A DNA stretch of 64,000 nucleotides, taken from the NCBI GenBank assembly GCA_963752935.1, contig CAVWAL010000004.1, forward strand, positions 248,001 through 312,000. Reading direction: 5' to 3'. The translations under genes were made by a program, and so were the position numbers. Under the pieces are notes generated by a model. That model ran no database searches, was not told where the DNA came from, and saw nothing but the letters and a program-made list of their open reading frames with translations. Below are positions 42,625-50,242 of the stretch, one piece after another (position 1 is the stretch's first letter; every line of letters begins with the position of its first letter). Origin of the DNA: RI-153 sp963752935. Lineage in GTDB: Bacteria; Chloroflexota; Anaerolineae; Caldilineales; Caldilineaceae.

Positions 42625-42716
42625 AGGTTCTATCGCTTTCTATGTAAACATCTTGGGATGGGACAGTGCGTGTTCAGTTGCCGGTTCGACTGTGGCTACA
42701 CACCACGAACTCCGCT

Positions 42717-43727
42717 CTATCCAAATTCCGCAATCCGCACCGGTTCACCGCGGCGCTCCGATTCGATGGCCGCCAGCGAAATCTTGACGGCCATGAGACC
42801 ATCGTGAGGCGAAACGCGGAAGGGCTTGTTGTGTTCGATGCAGTCGAGGAAATGCGCCAATTCGGCGTAGTAGGGATCGTCCTCAGCGGCGAGAGGGCTG
42901 AGGGTCGACGTGGTGACATCGGGGCCGACTTCGCTGTCATATGTCTCTATCTCCAATGGACTGCGGTCCAGCGAATCCCATTCGAGCAGCCCTTCGGTGC
43001 CGGCAATCTCGATGCGGGTGCGGAACCTGTTGGGCGGGAAGGCCCAGCCGCCTTCGATGTGACCAATTGCCCCATTCTCGAAGCGCAGCGTGATCAGGGT
43101 GTGATCTTTGGGCAGACCGGCGAACATCAGCCCGCGTGCAAAGACACGTTCCACTTCGCCGAAACACCAGCGCACATAGTCGATATCGTGGATGCTGACA
43201 TCGAGGATGACGCCGCCGCTCTGGTTGAAGTCGGCATAGTAGCCACTGTTGAATTTGCTGCCTGCCCGCGGCATCGATCCGCCGCGCACGGTGCGGATGA
43301 CGGCAGGTTTGCCTAGGGCGCCGCTTGCCAACGTCTCTTTGGCCTTGGCAAACTGTGGGAAGAAACGCACCACCTGCGCCACGAAGAGCGGGGTGCCCGT
43401 ACGCTCTACAGCTTCGACCATTTCGTAACAGTCCGCCAGGTGGCGCGCCAGGGGCTTCTCGCACACCATAGGGATGCCTGCTTCGGCCGCGGCCAGTACG
43501 GGCTCTTTGTGCGCCACAGCCGTGGTACAGATGTCCACGGCGTCGACGGCGGCGAACATCTCGGCGAGACTGCCGAACACCTGTCCGCCGTAGCGGTCTA
43601 CCGCCCGTTGCGCGGCCTCGGGCAGAATGTCATAGTAGCCGGCGATCTGTACGCCGGGCATGCGCTCCCAGCGTTCCGCATGAACCTGCGCAATCGCACC
43701 TGCGCCGATGATTCCAATTCGTTTCAT
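42717..43727 (-). CDS. Gfo/Idh/MocA family oxidoreductase (3 of 7)
   Basis: 336 residues from the ATG at 43727, with GGAG six bases upstream. The longer frame is unlikely. The Rossmann loop GIIGAGAIAQVH is intact, CEKPLAR follows near 95, and the C-terminal domain has GGVILDVSIHDIDYVRW. Predicted to act on a sugar or cyclitol. It has oxidoreductases of the same family on both sides, with short gaps of 92 and 43 bp. Confidence 0.92.
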   Translation of the reverse strand: MKRIGIIGAGAIAQVHAERWERMPGVQIAGYYDILPEAAQRAVDRYGGQVFGSLAEMFAAVDAVDICTTAVAHKEPVLAAAEAGIPMVCEKPLARHLADCYEMVEAVERTGTPLFVAQVVRFFPQFAKAKETLASGALGKPAVIRTVRGGSMPRAGSKFNSGYYADFNQSGGVILDVSIHDIDYVRWCFGEVERVFARGLMFAGLPKDHTLITLRFENGAIGHIEGGWAFPPNRFRTRIEIAGTEGLLEWDSLDRSPLEIETYDSEVGPDVTTSTLSPLAAEDDPYYAELAHFLDCIEHNKPFRVSPHDGLMAVKISLAAIESERRGEPVRIAEFG

Positions 43728-43770
43728 AACTGACTCCATTGGGGGTGATTCGATAAGGAACAGTGATAGG

Positions 43771-45045
43771 TCATTCGTGATTGAACAATCGCGCCTGGTT
43801 ATCAAGCCCGTAATGTCGATTGATCTCCTGTTGATAGCCGTCCACGGCACCGCTGAGCACTTCGTCGAGCGTCACCGTGCGGCCCAGGCGCGAGGATTCG
43901 ATCATGGCGAAGGCTGCGGCCAGGTCGCGCAGACCCTCCTCGCCGTCGGTCTCGGGCTGTCCACCACGCTCAATGGCGGTGAGCCAATCCAATTGTTGAA
44001 TTGCGAAGGGGTCGTCGAAGCCGTGCGGGAAGAAGCGGTGCATGGTTTCCACGTCCGCCTGGGCATGGAAAATCAGTTCCAGATCCTGGTGCTTGCCGTC
44101 GTCGAGGATGATCTTGCCCCCCTTGATACAGCCCTTGCTGCCGTAAAAGACGGGCCCGCCGGGGATGGCTGTGGCTTCGCCATGCCCGGCCCATGAGAAG
44201 ATCAGTTGGGCGACGGCCCCGTTCTCGGTGGTGACGGTGGCGAAGTAGGTGTCGTCCACATTGGCTTCTACGCTGACGCCGCCGGCGGGATCCCCGTGCA
44301 GGTAGCGCACCGGTTCCAGTGTGCGCACGGTGCCGCTCACCGTCGCCACTTCGCCGCAGACATAGCGCAGCCAGTGCATGACATGTACGCCGATGTCGAT
44401 AGCGCCGCCGCCGCCCGCTTCCAACTTGCGATGACGCCAGGGCGTCTCCGCCGTAATCACATTGGGCGACCACGGACCGCCGATGCCACCGAAGAGCGCC
44501 ATTTGCAGGTCGCCGATCAGCCCTTGTTGGATGGCCCAGGCCGCCGCCCGCACTCTGGGCATCTGGCGCACGTTCTCGAAGAGGCCCAGCGTCAGACCGT
44601 TGGCACGAGCCCGCTCGACCAGTAGGCTCCCGGCTTTGACCGAAATGGCCAGCGGCTTTTGCACGAGCAGATGCTTGCCCGCGTCCAATGCGGCGAGGCC
44701 CACCTGATGATGGACGCTCAGCGTGGTGAAGTCGTTGACGGCATCCACGAGGCCGGAGGCGAGCATCTCGTTGTAATCGGTGAAGATGGCGACGTCTGTG
44801 TCGGGCTGAAAATCGCTGAGGTAGATGTGGGGCGCCGCCAGGGGGTCGCCGGATTCCGGCGGCAGCACCGCGGCGCGCGGCGGCGGCCCTTCTCCGCGTG
44901 TGCGAAACATCAGGGCGTCGTCTGCGTTGCGCGCAGAGAGCGCTGTGATGCGAAAGTTGTCGTATCCCGCTTCACGCAGTTTACGGTAGGCGTGTAGATG
45001 CGCGTTGAGAATGCGTCCACAGCCGACGATGCCAATGCGGATCAT
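43771..45045 (-). CDS. Gfo/Idh/MocA family oxidoreductase (4 of 7)
   Basis: 424 residues. Rossmann GIVGCGRIL and LVQKPLAI, then a C-terminal sugar-binding domain with GGGAIDIGVHVMHWLRY. Longer than its neighbours through an N-terminal insert (about 48-80). The ATG at 45045 follows GAGGAG. It is preceded 19 bp upstream by the MFS carrier gene, suggesting a transporter/enzyme unit. Confidence 0.92.
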   Translation of the reverse strand: MIRIGIVGCGRILNAHLHAYRKLREAGYDNFRITALSARNADDALMFRTRGEGPPPRAAVLPPESGDPLAAPHIYLSDFQPDTDVAIFTDYNEMLASGLVDAVNDFTTLSVHHQVGLAALDAGKHLLVQKPLAISVKAGSLLVERARANGLTLGLFENVRQMPRVRAAAWAIQQGLIGDLQMALFGGIGGPWSPNVITAETPWRHRKLEAGGGGAIDIGVHVMHWLRYVCGEVATVSGTVRTLEPVRYLHGDPAGGVSVEANVDDTYFATVTTENGAVAQLIFSWAGHGEATAIPGGPVFYGSKGCIKGGKIILDDGKHQDLELIFHAQADVETMHRFFPHGFDDPFAIQQLDWLTAIERGGQPETDGEEGLRDLAAAFAMIESSRLGRTVTLDEVLSGAVDGYQQEINRHYGLDNQARLFNHE

Positions 45046-45064
45046 GGGGCGTTTCTCCTCCGTG

Positions 45065-46246
45065 TCACTTCTCGATCAGTACCGGGACGGGTGTCGAAAC
45101 TGCTTCCTTCTGCTTGCGCAGCCCCCAAAAGCAGACAGCACTGCTGACGGCCACGACGGCGCACAAGGCGAAGAGGGTTTGAAATCCAAAATATTGGGCG
45201 AGTGTGCCGCCCATGAGCGTGCCCAGGAGCTGTCCACCGCCGGTAGCGGCGTTGTAGTTTCCGCTGTTGTGGCCGCGGCTGCGGTCGGTTCCCCACTCGG
45301 CGGCGAAGGTCATGGCGCTGGCCGTGTAGCCGGCATAGGCGAAGCCGCGCAAGAATTGTACCCCGATCAGGCCGGGGAGGAAACTGCTGAGGAGGATGTA
45401 TCCGCCCATGACCAGACCCACGCCCAATCCCCCTGCGGCCAGCAGGGGCACGCGGCCGAAAAGATCCGAGAGGTGGCCGACGAGCACCATGCCGGGCACT
45501 TCCCAAAAGGCGGCGAACCCCCACAGGCTGCTGATGGTGGTTTTGCTGTAGCCGAGCGTGGACATGTAGTTGGGCCACATGGAGGTGGCAGCGCCGATGC
45601 CTGCAACCCAGAGCGCCACCCCGACCAGAAAGCGTGCCGGCACCCGTTCGGCGGCGGGGATCGCCGTACTTTCTCCCACCGCCTCGCGCTTCTGGACCGC
45701 TTTAGGTTCCTTCAAGGTGAGTGCGAAGATCAACGCCAGGCCGTAAAAGGCGGCACAGAGGCCGATGGCCGTGGCGATCGAGGTGGCGTCGGCGATGCGT
45801 CCACCGCTGACCGCGCCCAGGGCGAAGGTCAGCGAGGCCACGCCGCGATAGATGCCCATGCGTCGTCCACGCTGCCCGCTGCCGGCGAGGAGATCGCCGA
45901 TCAAGGCCAGGCTGGGCGTGGTGTAGGCGGCCAGGGCGGCGCCGTTGAGCACTAGCACCGGCCAGGCCCAGTTGGCCGAGGGCACGCGGCTCAACGCCGT
46001 GTAGGTGAGGATCATGGTGAAGAGGCCGCCCACCAGGAACGGCTTGCGCCGTCCTAGTTTGTCGGACAGACGCCCCCAATAGTAGTTGGATACCAGCGCC
46101 GTGGCCGCCACACTGGTCATGATCAGGGCGATGTGGTCATAGCTTGCACCCAGGTCTTGAAGATAGAGTGACATTAACGGGGAACCGACGCCGATGGTGA
46201 CGTACATCAAGCCGAAGATCAAAGTCAGGAGACGGAAGTTACGCAT
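45065..46246 (-). CDS. Major facilitator superfamily transporter
   Basis: 393 residues, 12 hydrophobic helices. Motif A is seen in WGRLSDKLGRRKPFLVGG (about 57-74), with a related GHLSDLFGRVP in the second half. The N-terminus is MRNFRLLTLIFGLMYVTIG, without a signal peptide. As the first gene ahead of three oxidoreductases and an epimerase, it may import their sugar substrate. The upstream 123 bp contain a palindromic operator-like sequence. Confidence 0.88.
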   Translation of the reverse strand: MRNFRLLTLIFGLMYVTIGVGSPLMSLYLQDLGASYDHIALIMTSVAATALVSNYYWGRLSDKLGRRKPFLVGGLFTMILTYTALSRVPSANWAWPVLVLNGAALAAYTTPSLALIGDLLAGSGQRGRRMGIYRGVASLTFALGAVSGGRIADATSIATAIGLCAAFYGLALIFALTLKEPKAVQKREAVGESTAIPAAERVPARFLVGVALWVAGIGAATSMWPNYMSTLGYSKTTISSLWGFAAFWEVPGMVLVGHLSDLFGRVPLLAAGGLGVGLVMGGYILLSSFLPGLIGVQFLRGFAYAGYTASAMTFAAEWGTDRSRGHNSGNYNAATGGGQLLGTLMGGTLAQYFGFQTLFALCAVVAVSSAVCFWGLRKQKEAVSTPVPVLIEK

Positions 46247-46286
46247 GGGGGATTTTAATTGATGATTGTCCGTGAAGTGTTTGACG

Positions 46287-46309
46287 TCAGTGTACTGAAT
46301 GTATGTACA
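46287..46309. promoter_or_regulatory. Operator-like palindrome before the MFS gene
   Basis: AGTGTAC and GTACACT, 7-bp arms spaced by 9, centred about 50 bp upstream of the transporter start. This is the type of site bound by dimeric sugar regulators. No regulator gene lies nearby. Confidence 0.4.
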
Positions 46310-46369
46310 CTCTACTCGAAGCAGATATCACGTGCAAATGGCAAAGCCGGTTTGCTCGCTCAACCGACA

Positions 46370-47347
46370 TCAATCAAGCACCACTCGCAGCGACTGCGAA
46401 ACCGTATCCAACTCTGCCTGCACGTCGGCATCGAGCGTCCAGCCCACGCCGCCCAGGTTATCTTCGACGTGGGCGACGGTGTCGCCGCCGGTGATGGCGA
46501 CGCTGACTTCGGGGTGCGAGAGGACCCAGGCCAGGGCAAGCTGCGCCGGGGTTTTGCCCAATTCCTGGGCCAATTCAATCACGCGCCCGATGATCTGGCC
46601 GGTTTCGCCTGCCATCATCGAGGCGTAGCGGTCGGCGCGGCGCGTGCCCCACAGCGATCCGGCCGGCGGCGGTTGGCCGGGGCGGTACGCTCCGCTCAGT
46701 AGACCCACGGCGAGGGGGCTGTAGGCCATGAGGCCGAGCCCGCGGTCGCGCACCAGCCCGAACATTTCCTGTTCCAGTTGGCGGTTGAGCAGGCTATAGG
46801 GATTCTGCACGGTCATAAAGGGCGTGGCGTGGATGCTGTCCGCGATCCAGAGGGCGCGGCAGACCTGCCAGGCTTTGTAGTTGCAGCAGCCCAGGTAGCG
46901 CACTTTGCCCGAACGCACCAGATCGTCCAGCGCGGTGATGGTCTCTTCGAGCGGCGTGGTCTCGTCGAAAATGTGGACGAGGTAGACGTCGATGTGATCG
47001 GTGTCGAGGCGCTTGAGCGAGCGTTCCACCTCGCGCAAAATGTGATAGCGCGACAGGCCGCGGTCGTTGGGGCCTGGGCCGGTGGCGCTTGCCACTTTGG
47101 ACGTGATCACCAGATCGTCGCGCTTGCCCTTGATCGCCTTGCCCAGCACAATCTCACTGCGCCCGATGTTGGCGCGGTCATCCATAGGGCCGTAGATATT
47201 GGCGCAATCGATCAGGTTGATGCCCGAGTCGATGGCGTGTTCGATCATGCGCGTAGCCTCGGCCTCGTCCGACTGACCGCGCAGGCCCAGTCCTAGCGCC
47301 AAGCGACTCACTTTCACACCGGCGCTGCCGAAGTTGATGTAGTCCAT
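46370..47347 (-). CDS. Aldo/keto reductase
   Basis: 325 residues. AKR catalytic tetrad positions are present: Asp in LIDCANIYG (about 46), Tyr in the same segment, Lys in VITSKVA (about 82) and His in DVYLVHIFD (about 124). GVGWTLDADVQAELD and the NAD(P)-binding loop near the C-terminus also fit. NADPH-dependent reduction of sugar aldehydes or lactones is likely, such as the L-fucose or galactose dehydrogenase type. The ATG at 47347 has AAAGG eight bases upstream. Confidence 0.9.
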   Translation of the reverse strand: MDYINFGSAGVKVSRLALGLGLRGQSDEAEATRMIEHAIDSGINLIDCANIYGPMDDRANIGRSEIVLGKAIKGKRDDLVITSKVASATGPGPNDRGLSRYHILREVERSLKRLDTDHIDVYLVHIFDETTPLEETITALDDLVRSGKVRYLGCCNYKAWQVCRALWIADSIHATPFMTVQNPYSLLNRQLEQEMFGLVRDRGLGLMAYSPLAVGLLSGAYRPGQPPPAGSLWGTRRADRYASMMAGETGQIIGRVIELAQELGKTPAQLALAWVLSHPEVSVAITGGDTVAHVEDNLGGVGWTLDADVQAELDTVSQSLRVVLD

Positions 47348-47390
47348 TGTGGGGGCCTTTCAGGGTGGAGGGAGAAAAATCAACTGTTTG

Positions 47391-47777
47391 TCACGCAATC
47401 AAGATGTCGGTTTGAGGGAAATCATTACCGACGCATAACAACGGCAATCCAGATAACTTGGCCATTGCATAGGAAAGACAATCGCCAAAATTAAGAGCCG
47501 CACGGTGATGACCTTTGCCAAACCGCAGCCAGGCGCCAATGGCAGTGCTATAATGATCTTCACCAAAGGATATGACGTGTACCTTTGTTTCCTTCAGAAA
47601 CCTTGCCAATAACCCACGACTATCCTGATTTGTGCGCGACGATAGGACAATGCTGCATTCAACCAGTGTCGGTGCACCAATCATTCGTACCTGGGCAGCG
47701 GTGAACTTTTGTAGAAGGATCTCGTAACCAGGTTCATGGAGAACGATGGCGATCACCGCTGATGAGTCTAGAATCAT
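47391..47777 (-). CDS. vapC: VapC-type PIN domain toxin
   Basis: 128 residues of the VapC PIN ribonuclease family. Acidic residues in MILDSSAVIAI (D4), VECSIVLS (E about 38), GDCLSYAMAK (D about 99) and VGNDF (D about 117) form the metal site. It overlaps the antitoxin stop by 4 bp (ATGA), and no nuclease-inactivating change is seen. Toxin of a type II system that cleaves RNA, often tRNA. Confidence 0.92.
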   Translation of the reverse strand: MILDSSAVIAIVLHEPGYEILLQKFTAAQVRMIGAPTLVECSIVLSSRTNQDSRGLLARFLKETKVHVISFGEDHYSTAIGAWLRFGKGHHRAALNFGDCLSYAMAKLSGLPLLCVGNDFPQTDILIA

Positions 47778-48049
47778 ACGCCGTTCTCTCCGTAACCCAG
47801 GATCGCTTCTTCCTCCTCTTTGCTGAGACGGGTTCCAAGAACAGAGTCAGGAATCTGCGGCCAGATCTCCTCTTCTAAGAACGCCAGAATGCGTTCTGTT
47901 TCATTCTGTTGGATGGGCATGTGAAGGGCAAGGCGTTGCCTACGCTCCTCCAACGCTTTGCGGACAACTTCGGTTTTGGATTCACCTGTTAAATGAACAA
48001 GTTCATCAAGCAGCCGTTCCACATCAGGATTTTTAATATTCAGCGCCAT
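47774..48049 (-). CDS. vapB: VapB-type antitoxin
   Basis: 91 residues. The N-terminus (MALNIKNPDVERLLDELVHLTGESKTEVVRKALEERR) is the PSK-operon/Rv0623-like ribbon-helix-helix DNA-binding part, and the acidic C-terminus (KEEEEAILGYGENGV) would bind VapC. AAGGAGGTAG before the ATG gives strong translation. Autoregulation is suggested by the palindrome in its promoter. Confidence 0.92.
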   Translation of the reverse strand: MALNIKNPDVERLLDELVHLTGESKTEVVRKALEERRQRLALHMPIQQNETERILAFLEEEIWPQIPDSVLGTRLSKEEEEAILGYGENGV

Positions 48050-48056
48050 GATCTAC

Positions 48057-48097
48057 CTCCTTGCAAGGAGTATAATCCCTATTCCACCATTCATCAA
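48057..48097 (-). promoter_or_regulatory. vapBC promoter with overlapping palindromic operator
   Basis: On the minus strand: -35 TTGATG (48092-48097), 17-bp spacer and -10 TATACT (48069-48074). The perfect 14-bp palindrome CTCCTTGCAAGGAG (48057-48070) overlaps the -10 and continues towards the RBS, well placed for repression by VapB. Confidence 0.75.
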
Positions 48098-48207
48098 GAA
48101 TTCTGCAATTCTTTAATAAAGTAGAACGCGGATCGAGCGGATTGAATGGATCTTGGCCCCAAAATCATCCGCTTCAATCCACCCAATCCGCGCTCTATCT
48201 TTGCTCT

Positions 48208-49005
48208 CTACCGCGCGCCACACGCCTGCAGCGACGCCTGCATGTGACCACGTGACTCGGCGGCAATCGCCACACACTGCTCGATGCTGTACTCCTTGGC
48301 CCCGATGACTTCCAGATCCAGGGGACCGGTGTAGCCGTGTTCGTGCAGCACGCGGATGTAGCCGACGAGGTCGATGTCGCCGCGGCCGTTGGCCTGCATC
48401 TCGGGCTTGCCCGGCCCTTGCTGGCGGCCCTTGCAATCGCGGATGTGGACGTGCTTGACGCGGCTGATGACGGCGGCGATGGCGTCCACCGGGTTTTCAT
48501 TGGCGCGGTAGATGTGCGACGGGTCCATGTCGATGCCGAAGTGGGGCGACTGGATCGCTTCCATCACCTTGAGCGTGGTGGGCGTGTTGTAGACGGCCTG
48601 GCCCACATGCGCCTTGACACACAGGGTGACGCCGTAGCGTTCCGCCATCTGCGTCAGTTCGCCCAACTCGTCGATGCTCTGCTGTAGGGTGGACGGGTCG
48701 TCGGTCTTGCCGCCGGGGCCACAGTTGATGATGGGGATGCCGATCTCCGCCGCCGCCTGCATGGCCGCTTCCATCTTGGCGGCATCGTGGGAGGGCTGTT
48801 CCATCGCCAGCAGTTCCAGATTGTAGGCCGCAGCCAGCCGCTTCACGTCCGGCGCGATCTCGCGCCAGCGATCCAGCACCAGATGTTGGCTCATGCCGTC
48901 GATAGCCGACACCTCCACGCCATCGTAGCCCGCCATCGCCAGATACTTGAACGCCGTTTCCATATCATACCCGCCGAAGAGGACGGTGTTTGCGCCGAGT
49001 TTCAT
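48208..49005 (-). CDS. Sugar phosphate isomerase/epimerase (TIM barrel)
   Basis: 265 residues from the ATG at 49005, with AAAGGA seven bases upstream. Xylose-isomerase-like barrel with metal-ligand segments in LCVKAHVG (about 135), GIDMDPSHIY (about 165), KHVHIRDCKG (about 189) and LDLEVIGAKE (about 228). Its role is probably to epimerise or isomerise a keto-sugar made by one of the neighbouring dehydrogenases. It belongs with the oxidoreductase at 49229 and the sulfatase-like gene, separated only by a simple-sequence repeat. Confidence 0.87.
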   Translation of the reverse strand: MKLGANTVLFGGYDMETAFKYLAMAGYDGVEVSAIDGMSQHLVLDRWREIAPDVKRLAAAYNLELLAMEQPSHDAAKMEAAMQAAAEIGIPIINCGPGGKTDDPSTLQQSIDELGELTQMAERYGVTLCVKAHVGQAVYNTPTTLKVMEAIQSPHFGIDMDPSHIYRANENPVDAIAAVISRVKHVHIRDCKGRQQGPGKPEMQANGRGDIDLVGYIRVLHEHGYTGPLDLEVIGAKEYSIEQCVAIAAESRGHMQASLQACGAR

Positions 49006-49050
49006 AAAGATCCTTTCGAGTGCGTTGTGCTGATGCATGAATCGTCCAGC

Positions 49051-49167
49051 GTGATGATGGAGATGATGGAGATGATGAGGATGATGGAGATGATGAGGAT
49101 GATGGAGATGATGAGGATGATGGGATAATGAAACTTGACGACCATCATCACATCATCTCGTCATCAC
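49051..49167. repeat. GAT/ATC simple-sequence repeat
   Basis: Plus-strand tracts of GATGATGGA and GATGAGGAT units (49051-49130) followed by the complementary CATCATCACATCATCTCGTC (49143-49162). It could fold into a hairpin. CATCATCTCGTCATCAC recurs at about 52590-52606. Confidence 0.85.
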
Positions 49168-49228
49168 AAAACCAAAAATCTCCCCAATGACGCGATCCCC
49201 CCACTACCCCTTCACCCCCATCATCTTC

Positions 49229-50239
49229 TCAATAATACCGCGAGATCTCGTCTACCCTCACCACCGTCCCCTGCTCCAACGACTCAATCGCCGCCGCCAG
49301 GACTTTCTGCGCCGCCAGCCCCTCTGCGGCGGAACCGTCGATGCGGTCGGGGTGGACGTCGTCGCTGACCTGCTCGAAGAAGGCCTGCTGCCGGTTGAGG
49401 AAGGTCTCCTCGAAGTCGCGCATGCCGCCGAAGACGGGGTTGCTGTAGACGCGCTTCTCCATGTCGCCTGCGGGGTAGAGGGTGGCCTCGCGGTACATGT
49501 CCTCGATCACGAAGCGGCCTTTGGTGCCCGCTACTTCGCAGCGTTCCATGGGGTGGCCGCGCTCGATGTCGTAGCTGCCGGTGAGGGTGCCCACCATGCC
49601 GTTGACGAAGCGCATGTTGAAGGTGGCGGTGGACCAGATGCGGCGGCCCGGCGCTTTGGTGGCGAAACACTGCACCGCTTCGATGTCACCGCAGAAGTAG
49701 CGCATCACGTCCACCGTGTGCGGGTGCAGGGCTTTCAACTGGAAGTAGGGCGAGCTTTCGCGTGGATTCATGATCCACATGCTCATGTTGACGAAGAGCA
49801 GATGGCCCAGCCGTCCTTCGTTTTGCCAGCGTTTGGCCAGGAGCGCCGCCGGCGTGAAGCGGTGGTTGAGGTTGATGCCGTAGCAGACGCCCTTCTCTTT
49901 GGCCAGGGCCACCATCTCCTCGGCCTCACGGATCGTGTTGGAGATGGGCTTTTCGCCCAACACATGACAGCCGAAATCCAGCGCCTGCATGGTGGGTTCG
50001 TAGTGTTCGCTGCCGTATTCATAGCCGCCCGTCGCCACGATACAAACATCGGGCGAGAGTGCAGAGAGCATCGACGGTACATCCGCAAAGCCGGGGACCG
50101 CGTACTGCTTCGTCCCGGCATCAAGTCGATCCTGGCGCATGTCGCAGACGCCCACCAACTCGGCCAGCGGGCTCGCCTTGACCAGCCCGGCGTGGCGGTT
50201 CCCAATCGGTCCTAAACCGATGACGCAGACTCGTAACAT
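49229..50239 (-). CDS. Gfo/Idh/MocA family oxidoreductase (5 of 7)
   Basis: 336 residues. Rossmann VIGLGPIGNRH (6-16), GEKPISN near 95, NLNHRF, and a C-terminal domain with RYFCGDIEAVQCF. It is a close paralogue of the protein at 53661, sharing GEKPISN, YGINLNHRF and ALHPH...MRYFCGD. The start lies 3 bp after the sulfatase-like stop codon, so the two are translationally coupled and may act in sequence. Confidence 0.92.
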   Translation of the reverse strand: MLRVCVIGLGPIGNRHAGLVKASPLAELVGVCDMRQDRLDAGTKQYAVPGFADVPSMLSALSPDVCIVATGGYEYGSEHYEPTMQALDFGCHVLGEKPISNTIREAEEMVALAKEKGVCYGINLNHRFTPAALLAKRWQNEGRLGHLLFVNMSMWIMNPRESSPYFQLKALHPHTVDVMRYFCGDIEAVQCFATKAPGRRIWSTATFNMRFVNGMVGTLTGSYDIERGHPMERCEVAGTKGRFVIEDMYREATLYPAGDMEKRVYSNPVFGGMRDFEETFLNRQQAFFEQVSDDVHPDRIDGSAAEGLAAQKVLAAAIESLEQGTVVRVDEISRYY

Positions 50240-50242
50240 GGC

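Noticed and set aside
45005..45955. 316-residue plus-strand frame opposite the MFS gene
   Set aside because: Antisense to a transporter with clear helices. Composition typical of a shadow frame.
49051..49167. CRISPR or coding repeat in the GAT-rich tract
   Set aside because: Simple-sequence DNA with no spacers. The only frames over it are low-complexity Met/Arg or Ser/His strings.
49187..50215. 342-residue plus-strand frame opposite an oxidoreductase gene
   Set aside because: The minus-strand gene has an intact Rossmann motif and a coupled start. The opposite frame has no domain.
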